64,000 bases of DNA, from contig JAGOLX010000013.1 of assembly GCA_017993835.1 (NCBI GenBank), positions 1 to 64,000 of the forward strand. Reading direction: 5' to 3'. Made by a program: the position numbers and the translations under genes. Positions 51,432 through 61,589 of this stretch are shown one piece after another. Position 1 is the first letter of the stretch. Every line of letters starts with the position of its first letter. The notes under the pieces are model-generated. The model saw only the letters and a program-made list of their open reading frames with translations, made no database searches and had not been told where the DNA came from. Source of the stretch: Phycisphaerae bacterium. Its GTDB lineage: Bacteria > Planctomycetota > Phycisphaerae > Sedimentisphaerales > Anaerobacaceae.

Positions 51432-53462
51432 CTAACTGCTGAGTGAACTCAGACCCGCAAACTGGTTCTGCAACAGCGTCAGCGTCTTCTCCAGGCGTGC
51501 GTACTTCGCGATGAGCCGTGTTTCCACGCCTTCCAGACGGTCTTCCTCTCGGTCTATAGCGTCCTGGAGATGGTCGATCTGATCCTGGACCTGGTCCTGG
51601 TCCAGAGCGAGCATGCCGGTCGTGGCGTTCAAGATACCCTCCAAGGCATCGTCCATGGCGCCGGTGAACCCCTGTTTGACCCTGACCGTCGCCGTATACG
51701 TGCCGTCGTTGCTGAGGTCGACGCTCAGTTGCAGCCCGTTCTCCGGATACACCGCGACGTTGTACTCGTCGAACGTGTTGTCGCCGATAATCATGTTCCC
51801 GCCGATCGTGGCGTCTCGCCAGGTCGTCTCATCGGCGAGCTTGATCTTGGCGCTGGTGATGGCCCCCCCTGCGACGGTCACTTGCACGTTGTACGTGCCC
51901 GCGGTCGTGTTGCGGCTTGATGCACCGTACATCTTGATCGTGTTGCTATCGGAACTGCCCGTTTTATTGGCCCCGATGAGCGCGAGCACGCCCAGGTAGT
52001 CCTTGGAAATAGCCTTGTCGAATACGTCACTATCGAGGCTTAACAGGCCATCACTGTCCAGTTTCAGGCCGATTTGACCCGGCATGAGGAAGCTATCCAC
52101 GTCGATGACGAACCCTTTGGTCTGCCGGACGAGGGAGCCTCGCAGGTTGTTCAGGAGGCCCGACATCGTCAGGTCGCTCATCAGCACTCCGGCCTCCTTC
52201 GTCTCCGCGTCGTAGCTCGTGTTCTCATCCAGGAACGACACGACCTCATTGTAGGCCTCCAGATACGTATCGAGCTTCGTCTTGACCGACTCGGTATCCC
52301 GAGTCAGGCTCACCTGCACCGTCCCGGTATCCAATAGGTGGAGCGTCACGCCGGAGATGACGTCGTCGACCGTGTTCGAGCTGCGGGTGATCCACTCATC
52401 CGCGCCGACCGGAAAGCCGTCCACTTTGATCCGCGAATCCTGTGCCGACTGCGTCTCGATGAAATCCCCTGCGGCGAAACCCGCCAGACTCGCGCTGACG
52501 CTGCCGCCCGCCGTGGACTGGCTGATCGTCGGGAGGTCCAGCGTGGTGGAGCCCGATCCCGCATTGTATGTCAGGCTCAACGTCATCAAGCTCGTGCCGT
52601 TGGTGTTGCTGGTCAGCCGGATCTGACCGTTGACCAGCGTGGCCGTCGCACTGTCCCCAAATGCATCGTTGATTTCTCCAATGAGATGGCTGAGCGTTGT
52701 GTGCTCGTTGACGTCCATGCTAACATTGACCGCGGTGCCGTCGTGCTTCGTGCCCGAGATGGTGATCGATTCGTCGCCCGCGAACACTCCGCTGAACTGA
52801 TCGAGGTCCTGGACGTTGTCGGACAGGGCCACGTTCTCGGTGCCGACGGTGAGGGCGGCGGCGGCCTGCCACACCTCCGTGTTGCTCGTGTTGATCTTGA
52901 TCTCGTAGTCCGAGCCGGCGTCGTTGCCGTTGAACACGAGATGATAAGCGTCGTTATAGGACAGTAGACTGGCGGTCACTCCCGGATTGTTCGCGTCGTT
53001 GTTGATGAGCCCCACGAGGTCTTCCAGGGTCGTTTCCTCGGTGGTGGTGATGACCATCTCCTCGTTGTTGTACGAGTAGATGAATGTGCCGGCCCCGACG
53101 AGGCTCTCGGCGTACTCCAGGCCGACGCTGTGCACCCAGCGCTCAGCACTGGCAAGCTGGTTCACGGTGACGGAATGGCTGCCTTCATAGGCCGTGCTGG
53201 ACGACTCTGCGGTCAGGACGTCCTCGTCGCTGGAGGCTGTGGTGTAGGCCCGAAGATCGTCGTAATCGGACAATTCCTCTGTCGCGTCCCGCAGGGTCTC
53301 GAGCTTGGTCTTCAGCTCGGTGAGGGCTTCCTTGCGCTCCGTGTAGGTTTCCTGGCGCGTCTTGTACAGATTGATGCGCTGCTCCTCAATCGCCATGAGC
53401 TGCTGGACCAGGGTCGTCGTATCGATACCGGTGGATAGTCCGGAGAGTCGTAATTCACCCAC
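51432..53462 (-). CDS. fliD: Flagellar filament cap FliD
   Basis: About 676 residues from GTG 53462 (read VGELRLSGLSTGID), chosen because AAAGGCAGG precedes it; the longer frame to 53528 has no such support. FliD_N is at the start (LSGLSTGIDTTTLVQQLMAI, LYKTRQETYTERKEALTELK). The FliD_C part includes VEAYNEVV-like LDTYLEAYNEVVSFLDENTS, LLNNLRGSLVRQTKGFVIDV and a coiled-coil end (LQDAIDREEDRLEGVETRLI). The protein is longer than usual because of Thr/Ser/Asn-rich middle domains. It caps the filament and guides flagellin folding. Confidence 0.92.
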   Translation of the reverse strand: MGELRLSGLSTGIDTTTLVQQLMAIEEQRINLYKTRQETYTERKEALTELKTKLETLRDATEELSDYDDLRAYTTASSDEDVLTAESSSTAYEGSHSVTVNQLASAERWVHSVGLEYAESLVGAGTFIYSYNNEEMVITTTEETTLEDLVGLINNDANNPGVTASLLSYNDAYHLVFNGNDAGSDYEIKINTSNTEVWQAAAALTVGTENVALSDNVQDLDQFSGVFAGDESITISGTKHDGTAVNVSMDVNEHTTLSHLIGEINDAFGDSATATLVNGQIRLTSNTNGTSLMTLSLTYNAGSGSTTLDLPTISQSTAGGSVSASLAGFAAGDFIETQSAQDSRIKVDGFPVGADEWITRSSNTVDDVISGVTLHLLDTGTVQVSLTRDTESVKTKLDTYLEAYNEVVSFLDENTSYDAETKEAGVLMSDLTMSGLLNNLRGSLVRQTKGFVIDVDSFLMPGQIGLKLDSDGLLSLDSDVFDKAISKDYLGVLALIGANKTGSSDSNTIKMYGASSRNTTAGTYNVQVTVAGGAITSAKIKLADETTWRDATIGGNMIIGDNTFDEYNVAVYPENGLQLSVDLSNDGTYTATVRVKQGFTGAMDDALEGILNATTGMLALDQDQVQDQIDHLQDAIDREEDRLEGVETRLIAKYARLEKTLTLLQNQFAGLSSLSS

Positions 53463-53500
53463 TGTGAACCTGCCTTTCTGACAACCTTCATAGCCTCCGT

Positions 53501-53520
53501 GCCCCCGGCAGGGGGCACAC
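53501..53520. other. Perfect GC hairpin upstream of fliD
   Basis: GTGCCCCC and GGGGGCAC pair around a GGCA loop. It lies between the stop of the GT2 remnant (53579) and the fliD start, both on the minus strand, so it could attenuate read-through from the modification cluster into fliD. No T tract follows. Confidence 0.55.
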
Positions 53521-53578
53521 GGACTCATTTCCCATTATCGGTCAGAAGCGGAGTCTTCTGCAATTCGGGCTTGTTCTT

Positions 53579-54430
53579 TCAGACACACGTCAGGTGGGCT
53601 CGTTCCGGCTCGCCATCCATCAGTCTCAGTTCAAGGTCCGGCATGTTCTCCATATACCAGCGGTACACATCCATCGACGCACCCTGTTCCTGCGAATCGC
53701 GGAGAAACCGACGGGCCGCCGAACTGTCGTGGTTCTCGATCTCGCGGTCCAGACAGGTCCGCCCGAGATCAGCCAGCCCCGAAGCGTGCAGGGCCATCGC
53801 ACGCAGCAGATCGAAACCCGCCACGCACCGGGCGATATCCCGCTGCATCACCTCCATCCCGCTCAGGATCGCAACGCAACTCACATAGGCCTCCGACCGC
53901 AAGGACACTACGGCGCCCTTCAGAAGGTCGTTCATGAAGGAAGCGGGCAAGGCCTCGCTCTCCCACAGGAGGATCTGGGCCTTGAACCGCGTCAGGAAGT
54001 CGGAGCAATCGCAGCGGCGGAGCTCCGCGGCCACGTCCAAGTCGGGCTGCATCTGCCGTTTCTCCCGGATATTATCGAGCCTGCACTCCCCATAGTACCG
54101 ATATCTCATCCGTCGGCCGCGCGGATCGAACACCGGGAGCATCTGCGTTTGACTGCCCGCGTGAATACGGATCAGCGTCAGGTACTCCGGGATGTTCGCC
54201 ATCTTCACCGCGGCGCCGCTCTGTGCGTTGAGCGCCAGTTTGGCGGACCAGAACGCGTCTGCCGCAAAGGGGTTCTCATCGTACAGGCCGATGGTGTCGA
54301 ACAGGGCCTTGCGGATGATGGGCGAGCCGTCGGGGATTCGGAATCCTCCGGCGGACTCCTTCTCGTATCCGTGTCCGTACGGACGGATCCGCCAGTCAGA
54401 TTCGCACACGCAGTCATGACCTTCAATCGG
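53579..54430 (-). pseudogene. C-terminal GT2-type transferase segment, out of frame with the giant gene
   Basis: From about 54430 down to 53579 the coding-like frame shifts relative to the upstream giant gene. It encodes GFRIPDGSPIIRKALFDTIG, GLYDENPFAADAFWSAKLAL and PEYLTLIRIHAGSQTQM, the usual C-terminal half of GT2-type transferases (the acceptor loop and the Y-R-I-H-x-G-S motif), followed by a helical tail. The N-terminal nucleotide-binding half of such an enzyme is missing. The frame stays open up to 54919, but that part is antisense-like overlap with the giant gene. This is probably the detached end of the same gene after a frameshift or deletion. Confidence 0.6.
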
Positions 54431-57400
54431 TGTGCCAGCCGGTCCCGGACCTGGACGATCGCATTTCTCCGCGCCGCTGGCATCCGGGCAGCGGGATGCT
54501 CCAGGAGCCGCGTGTAGGTCGCCACCACGTGCTCGGGACGACCCATCTGCATGTAGCACTGGGCGAGCAGAGTATGGGCGGCGACACAACGCTCGGCGAT
54601 CCGCATGTGACAAGCGGGGTCCGACGACAGGTACCCCTGTCGCTCCAGTCCGAACCAGATGTCCAGACACGCAATGGTTTCCTCGCAGTAGGAAACTGCG
54701 AGTTCCCGGGCTCCGACATCCAGGATCCTGCGTGCCTGTCGAAACAGCCAGACGCTGCGCTGCTCCCGGTACTCCGCGCCGTTGTACCGCGGCATTCGCA
54801 TCGACGTCTCGGTCAGTTCGCCGTCCTTTCGCAGAATCCACGTGGCGCCGGAAGTCAATCCGGTATGATCTACCGGCCCCGCCAGGTCTCGGTTCCTCGC
54901 GGCCTCCTCGCCTCCCCATACCGTCTGGCGACCGCCGGCCACATGCCCATAGTCATGGTCCTGATGCACCGCCGTGATGAACTCGGTGCCGTCAACTACC
55001 GGCACTCCACGCCGGTTCGGGTCCATCACCAGCCAGTTGTCCCAGGCGGTGCGCCCGATGGCAAAGGGAGGGATCTGCGGCCACAACCCCTTGCGAAACA
55101 CGAAGTAGTCCAGCCCGCACTCCGCGTGGAGCATGGCCTGCTCGCGGAGTAGTCGCATCAGCGAATCGTGCCAGGATGGCTCGCCGAAATCGATGGCATC
55201 GAGGACCGGTAGATCCCAGCGTCGGCCGACGAGCAGGAAACTCGCCAGACGCATCTGCACCCTCTGTGCTCCCTGGACGAAATCCTCAGACAGAATGATG
55301 TCCGCATTCACGTAGGCCAGCACATCGTGGCAGGCATGGTCCTGGGCAGCCTGGAACAACTCGTTGACGAGGGGCGTGCCGAATTCGCTGCGACCGACTT
55401 CGCGGATGTGCCGCGCTCCCACCTCCTCGGCCATCTCCCGGGTTCCGGGCTCATCGCCGAACAGGAGGATCTCCGGCCTCGGATCGAGTCTTGCCCAACT
55501 GCGGATGGCGTTCTTCTGAATCGTCGCGGTGTGACCGGCGAAGGCCTTGGGCATCGCGAAGAGGGTGAGACCACAAGCCTTGGATGGGCGGCGCGGCGTT
55601 GCAGTCGGACGCGCCTCGGGAGCCCCCGCCCGTGGGGCCAGATCGTCGGAGAGCCGTCGGTATCTCGGGTGGCTCGAATCATTCAGATTCCGGGCCAGAA
55701 CGTCCCTTGCCTGCGAGAGCATGCCGCCTCGGGCCAGGCAGACCGCCAGGCCGTACGACAGGCCCGGGTCCCGCGGGTCCTGCGAGAGAGCGTTCGCGAG
55801 ACTCTCCGCCGCCGCCTGGATGCTGCGTTGCCGGTACAGGGCCGCGACTCGACGCATCGTCTCGCTGTGCAAGTCGCGGGCAGGCACAGACTCCATCGGG
55901 TTGTACAGCACCGAACCGAAGCCTCCGTCGGATGGGCCGCACCCTTCGCCGGGCGATGGATGCTGCTCCAGGTATGCCTGCTTCCAGACGAAGAAGGCGT
56001 GCTTGCCCTTGCGGTCGTGGATGAGCGGAATCCCATGCTCATTGAGGAACTCCAGCAGAGGAATGACTTCGGCAAAGCCCAGGAATGAGCCGCCTTCATG
56101 GTAGGGAGCGAAATGCCCGTGGAAGCACTGCAACTCGTCGATCTCTGGGAGCACACTGGTTTCCAGGAACTGCCGGGCGTTGTCGGCGGTCAGTCTCTCT
56201 TCGCTGAACCACAGATCGTCGATGACCACCACGCTTCCATCGGGCAGCGTGGGCAGGGCCGTCGTCAGCACGTGCGCCATGATCGGCACATTCGGCAGAT
56301 CGTGCGCGTCCACAAAGAAGATCACCCTGTCCTGCGCCGTCCACAGACGGGGGAAGTCGGTCTTGAGGATGTCCTGTTCCAGGAGAGTCACTCGGGACAG
56401 GTCGGCGGGTAGGAACTCCATGGTCTCGCGGAGTGTGGCAAAACTGAGATCGACCGCGTAGATCCGGGTCGCCTTCGTCGATGCGATCCACGTTCGCAGG
56501 GAGAGCCCGCCGAGCGTCCCGAGTTCCACGATGACGGACGGATCCAACTGTCGCGCGAGACCCGCAAGAGAGGCCATCGTGTGAGCCGACTGGTCCCGGT
56601 AGTAGAGCCGATTCTCCTTGCGGGCCATGACGTCGATCATCTCGTCGAAATCCACGTCCAGTGGAGCGTCGGGCGCGGAGGGCAACGTCTTGGCGACGGG
56701 CACTCTGCACCGAGGACGATCCTCCATCTTCCGGAGAATCTCATGATACATCCTGAGGACCTTCTCGCCCCCTCGTTCGATGCGGAATCGCTCGCGGGCC
56801 TCCACGACGTTCCGCTTCAGAGCGACGAGATCCTGGCCGTTCAGAATGCTCGGCAGGTTCTCCATGTCCCGCTCGCCCAGCACCACCCCAAGGTGATGCT
56901 GCTCGACCAGGCCGGCCAGATAGCGGTTGTCGGCATCGATCACGATGGGCAGGCCCGCACGGAGATAGGCCAGGAACTTGTAGGCCATATAATAGTTGTA
57001 GTGTTCTCCGGCCTTCAGGTCCCTGGCCAGGAGCAGGAACGTGCCGTAGTCGTATTGCGCGATCGTCTTGACGAACTCCTCGAGTCGCAGCGGCCGACAG
57101 GCAAACACGTTGGTGAGCCCCTGCTCTCGGATGACCTCCTTGAGACCGTTGTTCTCGCCGGTTCCGTCCAGGTAAGGGGAGTTGTAGATGTAGAGGCGCA
57201 GGTTCTCCCGCGTGTAGTAGCGCACCACGTTGAGGAAGGGACGGTAGTAGAAGTTGTCCGGAGAGTTTACCGCCAGCATGGCGCCGCCATAGACCAGGCG
57301 GATCTCGCTGTCGTTTCGAGGCGGCGCATCGTACGTCGGCTCCTCCAGGTATTCGGTCACGGAGACGATGGACCCGCGACTGTCGTACTTTCGGGCCAGC

Positions 57401-60030
57401 TTCGCCGAGGTTTCCTCGGAACACAGGTGCATGACGTGATCGTAGTTTCGGAAGAAGTGTTCCTCCGCGCCGCGAACCTGCCGGGCGGTGCTGTGCGTCC
57501 GCTCGAAGAACCCGTCGGGCAGGAAGGAAAGCACTTCGTAGAAATCGACGACGGTCCGGGCGCGGTCCGGCAGGAATGCCGACAGGGCCAGAGCCTGGAT
57601 CCCCCATCCCACGTTCAGGTGCACCAGGGACGGGTCCATGATCCGCAAGATCAGCGGCCACAGGTAGAAAAACGGCTCCACGAGGGTCGCATCGAAATCC
57701 GTATCCAGAAGAGGCGCCGGCGACAAGGACACGCTGCGGAGCCCGTCATCCTTCTGACGGACGAATTTGGCCATGATGGGGACGGTCTGGATCTCCCGGT
57801 AGAGGGGATAGAGGACCATGTCGTGTCCTGCGAAGCGGCGCCGGATCTCGTGGAGCCCGTCGAAACGCCGGAGGTCGATGAATCTCTCCAGATAGTCGTT
57901 GGGCACACAGTCCGCGCTGCCGCCGGGGACTCGGCCGGAGACGCTGAAGATCACAGTCTCGATCTCTCCCAACCGGCTGGCCGGAACGATGCGATACGAT
58001 CCGAGCTGACGGACGTCGAGCGTCGCCAGGAAATCGTCCTCGATCACGAGCCCTCTCAGGCCGGCAAACCGCTCCGCAGACGCGCCGCGGAGGATCTGCG
58101 ACACGACGTGCAGACTCCTCGCGTCGTCCACATACAGAGCGTAGGGCTTGCCCTGCAGCTCGGCGAGCTTTTCCTCGGCCCGCTCCTGCATCCGTTCGAC
58201 CTGGTAGATCTGGGACCACTCGTTGACCTTCCGACGGACGTACTCCTTGTCCATCGTGGGTTCGGCCCGCTCGATTGCCGCTTCCAGATACTGTCCATAC
58301 TCCCGCTGGGAAATGAACGTCCGCCCATCGAGTGAGAGGGCTGCTTCGGACGAAGACGACACTTGGGGAGCGACACTTGGCGCTTCGGCTGGCTGTGGAA
58401 CCTGCACGACCGTCGTGCTCGTCTCCGCGGTCGCACGGAGAATCCGATGGTACATGGCGGCCATCTTCTCGCCGCCCTTGGCAATGCTCCACAGGGAACG
58501 AAACCGCACGACGTTCTCTTTCTGCGTTCGCACGTCCTGCCGACTGAGGATCTCCGGCATGTAGTCGAGGTCCTCATGTCGGTACACCACGCCGATGTCG
58601 TATTTCCTCACCAGCTCGGCCAGATACGTCAGGTCCTCCGGCACCACGATGGGCAGGCCCGCCCTCAAGTATGCGATGACCTTGTACGGCAGGCTGTCGG
58701 GATAGGGACAGGGCCGACTGTCCGGCGGCGGGCTCATCCCGTAGTCACACGTCGAGATCGCCCGAACGAACTCGTCCTCCTCCAGGGGCTCGCAGGCGTG
58801 CACATTGGCGAGCCCGTGGGCATGGATCAGTTCCTCGACCGCTTTCGGTCTCCCGAAGCCGTACAGGTAAGGAGACGGATAGATGTACAGGTGCAGGTTG
58901 TCTCTCGCGAAGGAATTCGCCATGTCCATGAACCGGCGGTAGTACACCGATCCCGTATCGGCGGCATCCTGAATGATGATGCCGGCGTATACGATCTTCA
59001 GGTCCGCCCCTGCGTCACTTGCGCGCGAGTACACCGGGTCCTTCACGTACTCCACGAGCGACACGATGTCCCTGTCCTCGTGCCTCTGCTGGAGCTGCTC
59101 GGTGACCGAGTCGAAACAGCGGTGTACGAAGTGACGGCAGTTCGCCCAGAGGTAGCGTTCCGACGCACGCGCCAGAATGCGTTGTTCGAGCGCTCCCTCC
59201 TGCCTGTCCTCCGGCACCAGCTCCGTCACGTCGTAGAAATCCACGACGGCCTTCCGCACATCCGGAACGAACGGCATGAACGGAAGTCCCTGGGTCCCCC
59301 AGCCCACGTCCACGTGGACGATGTCCGCCTGGAGCATCTTGAAGACGAGCGGCCAGAGGTAGTAGGGCTGCTCAACCACGTGGCCGAACATGCCCGCGTA
59401 CGAGCCTTGGGCCGCATCCGCCAGCAGAACGGTGACCAGATCCGTGCTGGTGCGAATCTGCTGCGAAATGGCCGCGATGGTCTGCACCTTGCGATAGTCG
59501 GCGTAGAGAACGATGGAGCGTCCGGCGTGCCTGCACCGGATCTCTTCCACATCGGCCAGTCGGGACGAATCGATGAAACGCGACATGTAGTCGTTGCCCC
59601 GATCCCTCCCATTGTCGCGAAAGGGAGCCTCCGAGGAGAGGGTGAAGACCACCGTGCCTTCGGAGTCCCGCCACTCGCCGGTCCGATGCAACGGAAAAGG
59701 CGAGAACCACTCGGGTCTGAGGCTGTCCCGGAGATCGTCCGCCGCGAGGAAGCCCCGGAAGACCCGCGCGTCGAACCGATGACGCTGGGCCACCATGCCG
59801 AGAAGTTGCACGTCCGCTTCGCAGCGGAGATACAGCACATTGGGACGGTCCTTCTCGCAGGCAAGCAGCTCGATCGTGCGCTCCACCAGCCGATGAACGC
59901 GATATTGCTGATACCAGAGATCGAACATCTTCTCGACGTGCTCCCGCGTGGTGGCGTCATCGAGCGTGCGGATGCGCTCATCGAGGAACTGCTTGTAGCT
60001 CGTATCCGAAAGAAAGCTCATGTACTGCAC
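54205..60030 (-). CDS. Giant multi-domain transferase: two GT-B modules, methyltransferase, TPR, third transferase
   Basis: A protein of 1,941 codons. Residues about 1-560 and 575-1120 are homologous GT-B-like modules: each has a helical start (YKQFLDERIRTLDDATTREH against YGQYLEAAIERAEPTMDKEY), an H/V-x-V-G-W-G-x-Q-x-L segment, an FYDVTELVP-type loop and a Y-K-V/F-x-A-Y-L-R-A-G-L-P-I-V donor motif. A class I methyltransferase follows at about 1128-1330 (VIVELGTLGGLSLRTW, FFVDAHDLPN, VVIDDLWFSEE). Then come TPR-like helices, a GT-A-like domain from about 1485 (FAMPKAFAGHTATIQKNAIR, DVLAYVNADIILSEDFVQGA) and more TPRs to about 1868. The last 70 codons look like non-coding read-through. The target is unknown; fliD lies downstream. 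Confidence 0.75.
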   Translation of the reverse strand: MQYMSFLSDTSYKQFLDERIRTLDDATTREHVEKMFDLWYQQYRVHRLVERTIELLACEKDRPNVLYLRCEADVQLLGMVAQRHRFDARVFRGFLAADDLRDSLRPEWFSPFPLHRTGEWRDSEGTVVFTLSSEAPFRDNGRDRGNDYMSRFIDSSRLADVEEIRCRHAGRSIVLYADYRKVQTIAAISQQIRTSTDLVTVLLADAAQGSYAGMFGHVVEQPYYLWPLVFKMLQADIVHVDVGWGTQGLPFMPFVPDVRKAVVDFYDVTELVPEDRQEGALEQRILARASERYLWANCRHFVHRCFDSVTEQLQQRHEDRDIVSLVEYVKDPVYSRASDAGADLKIVYAGIIIQDAADTGSVYYRRFMDMANSFARDNLHLYIYPSPYLYGFGRPKAVEELIHAHGLANVHACEPLEEDEFVRAISTCDYGMSPPPDSRPCPYPDSLPYKVIAYLRAGLPIVVPEDLTYLAELVRKYDIGVVYRHEDLDYMPEILSRQDVRTQKENVVRFRSLWSIAKGGEKMAAMYHRILRATAETSTTVVQVPQPAEAPSVAPQVSSSSEAALSLDGRTFISQREYGQYLEAAIERAEPTMDKEYVRRKVNEWSQIYQVERMQERAEEKLAELQGKPYALYVDDARSLHVVSQILRGASAERFAGLRGLVIEDDFLATLDVRQLGSYRIVPASRLGEIETVIFSVSGRVPGGSADCVPNDYLERFIDLRRFDGLHEIRRRFAGHDMVLYPLYREIQTVPIMAKFVRQKDDGLRSVSLSPAPLLDTDFDATLVEPFFYLWPLILRIMDPSLVHLNVGWGIQALALSAFLPDRARTVVDFYEVLSFLPDGFFERTHSTARQVRGAEEHFFRNYDHVMHLCSEETSAKLARKYDSRGSIVSVTEYLEEPTYDAPPRNDSEIRLVYGGAMLAVNSPDNFYYRPFLNVVRYYTRENLRLYIYNSPYLDGTGENNGLKEVIREQGLTNVFACRPLRLEEFVKTIAQYDYGTFLLLARDLKAGEHYNYYMAYKFLAYLRAGLPIVIDADNRYLAGLVEQHHLGVVLGERDMENLPSILNGQDLVALKRNVVEARERFRIERGGEKVLRMYHEILRKMEDRPRCRVPVAKTLPSAPDAPLDVDFDEMIDVMARKENRLYYRDQSAHTMASLAGLARQLDPSVIVELGTLGGLSLRTWIASTKATRIYAVDLSFATLRETMEFLPADLSRVTLLEQDILKTDFPRLWTAQDRVIFFVDAHDLPNVPIMAHVLTTALPTLPDGSVVVIDDLWFSEERLTADNARQFLETSVLPEIDELQCFHGHFAPYHEGGSFLGFAEVIPLLEFLNEHGIPLIHDRKGKHAFFVWKQAYLEQHPSPGEGCGPSDGGFGSVLYNPMESVPARDLHSETMRRVAALYRQRSIQAAAESLANALSQDPRDPGLSYGLAVCLARGGMLSQARDVLARNLNDSSHPRYRRLSDDLAPRAGAPEARPTATPRRPSKACGLTLFAMPKAFAGHTATIQKNAIRSWARLDPRPEILLFGDEPGTREMAEEVGARHIREVGRSEFGTPLVNELFQAAQDHACHDVLAYVNADIILSEDFVQGAQRVQMRLASFLLVGRRWDLPVLDAIDFGEPSWHDSLMRLLREQAMLHAECGLDYFVFRKGLWPQIPPFAIGRTAWDNWLVMDPNRRGVPVVDGTEFITAVHQDHDYGHVAGGRQTVWGGEEAARNRDLAGPVDHTGLTSGATWILRKDGELTETSMRMPRYNGAEYREQRSVWLFRQARRILDVGARELAVSYCEETIACLDIWFGLERQGYLSSDPACHMRIAERCVAAHTLLAQCYMQMGRPEHVVATYTRLLEHPAARMPAARRNAIVQVRDRLAHRLKVMTACANLTGGSVRTDTDTRRSPPEDSESPTARPSSARPCSTPSACTMRTPLRQTRSGPPNWRSTHRAAPR

Positions 60031-60089
60031 CTTTCAGCCCTTCACGGGCCCGTACCCTGCCGGCCGAATCGCCTTCAAAACCCCCGGCG

Positions 60090-61577
60090 TCACACACCTT
60101 TCGCCGTCGAGAGTCCCTGGTTGATCGGCCCCCCATTTCTCTTGCCCTGCGTCCGGCGTTCCTGGAGGTACTCGATATTGTGCTTGTAGCCCAGCTCCAG
60201 ATTGTCGAACACGTAGCAGATGTTCCGCAGGAAGAACTTGCCCAACTCCGTTGCCTCGATCCGGTCGTCGTGCACCGTCACGATCCCGTCGTCCACCAGC
60301 TCTGCAAGGGCCTCAGATTGCAATTCCCGATGGAAGTACTCCCTGAACCGAATGCCGTGCTTTCGCTCGAAGTACGCGTATTCGAGGCTGTAGTATGAGA
60401 GGATGCTGAACATCACGTCCCTTCGCAGCAGGTTGTCTTCGGACAGTTTGAATCCACGGATCGTGGGGAATCGCCCGGCGCGCAGCAAGCCGGCGTATTC
60501 CTGTAGATCGTAGCAGTTCTGAGAGTAGTATCTGTTGATTCGGCTCAGCGCCGATGGCCCGATCCCGAGCGTGTCGTGCGAGACGCCGGGAGTGTAGCCC
60601 ATGGTGTTGCGATGCAGTCTTCTGGCCCGGGCTGCGATAGCCAAGTCATCGGTATCCTTCGCATAGTGGTCCAGTCCGATCCGCGTCCATCCATTGGCCG
60701 TCAGGAATCGGCAGGCGTCGTACCACATCATCGTGCGATCGTATGGGTTCGGAAGATCGTCCTGGTGGATTAGTCTGTTGTGCGGGAACACGTCCGGCCT
60801 GTATCCCATGTTGCACACCGCCAGTCGGTCGGGAGAGATCTTCTTGGTCAGCTCCAGCGTGTGCAGGAATGACTCCCGTGTCTGTTTGGGCAGGCCGTAG
60901 ATGAGATCGAAATTCAGCCCCTTGAACAGCTTGCGGATATCGGGGTGCGACAACCGCTCGACAAGCTCGTACGGCTGCACGCGGTTGACCGCCTTCTGCA
61001 CCACGGGATCGAAGTCCTGGACCCCGAAGGAGATTCGGTTGATCCCGACCTCGTGGTAGAAGCGCATCATGTCTTCGTCCACGGTCCTGGGATCGATCTC
61101 GATGGCGAACTCGTCGAGCTCTTCCACCTGCACGATCTTCCTGAGGTGGGCGATTAATTCGACGAGGTCTTGTCGTTCGATCACCGAGGGCGAGCCGCCG
61201 CCCAAGTGTACCTCCTTGAAGGACACGTTGATGCGGTTGCGCTGGAAGGTCTCAGCGACCAGGTCGATTTCGTCATGGAGGCTCCGGAGCACCGCCTTTT
61301 TCTTATCGGAGTCTCTCGAAACGAGCGCGTAGCACTGGCAGTAGTAGCATTGGAAGTGACAGTACGGGAAGTGCACGTACAGCGACATGGGGTACCCTTG
61401 CTCCTTCACCTCGGCCAGGGAAGAAAGCACGTCGCGCGTCTGCTCGCTCGTGAAGGTCTCATCCCACACTCCCGTCGGCGGATACGCCGTGAAGTAGGAG
61501 GCGCGGATATCGTACTTGCCGATCAATTCCGGCGTCAGCTTCTCGAGGACTTCGTTATCTGCGGGTCTGTTGCTCAT
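60090..61577 (-). CDS. HemN-like radical SAM enzyme
   Basis: A 495-residue protein of the coproporphyrinogen III dehydrogenase superfamily. Cys73, 77, 80 and 82 (CHFQCYYCQC, the HemN-type C-x3-C-x2-C-x-C) bind the cluster, VHLGGGSPSV follows, and FDLIYGLPKQTRESFLHTLE and ATELGKFFLRNICYVFD match the HemN domains. The N-terminal FTAYPP replaces the usual Y-T-S-Y-P-T. It may be a real heme enzyme or a HemN-like enzyme recruited to modification. It is 12 bp downstream of the cobalamin-type radical SAM gene and 59 bp before the giant transferase, so one operon is likely. Confidence 0.8.
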   Translation of the reverse strand: MSNRPADNEVLEKLTPELIGKYDIRASYFTAYPPTGVWDETFTSEQTRDVLSSLAEVKEQGYPMSLYVHFPYCHFQCYYCQCYALVSRDSDKKKAVLRSLHDEIDLVAETFQRNRINVSFKEVHLGGGSPSVIERQDLVELIAHLRKIVQVEELDEFAIEIDPRTVDEDMMRFYHEVGINRISFGVQDFDPVVQKAVNRVQPYELVERLSHPDIRKLFKGLNFDLIYGLPKQTRESFLHTLELTKKISPDRLAVCNMGYRPDVFPHNRLIHQDDLPNPYDRTMMWYDACRFLTANGWTRIGLDHYAKDTDDLAIAARARRLHRNTMGYTPGVSHDTLGIGPSALSRINRYYSQNCYDLQEYAGLLRAGRFPTIRGFKLSEDNLLRRDVMFSILSYYSLEYAYFERKHGIRFREYFHRELQSEALAELVDDGIVTVHDDRIEATELGKFFLRNICYVFDNLELGYKHNIEYLQERRTQGKRNGGPINQGLSTAKGV

Positions 61578-61589
61578 GGGTCACCCCAC

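Noticed and set aside
53521-53575. Sigma-28 promoter for fliD
   Set aside because: The minus strand has ACCGATAA, 7 of 8 matches to the -10 box, but the region 11 bp upstream does not resemble the -35 box, so it was not listed as a promoter.
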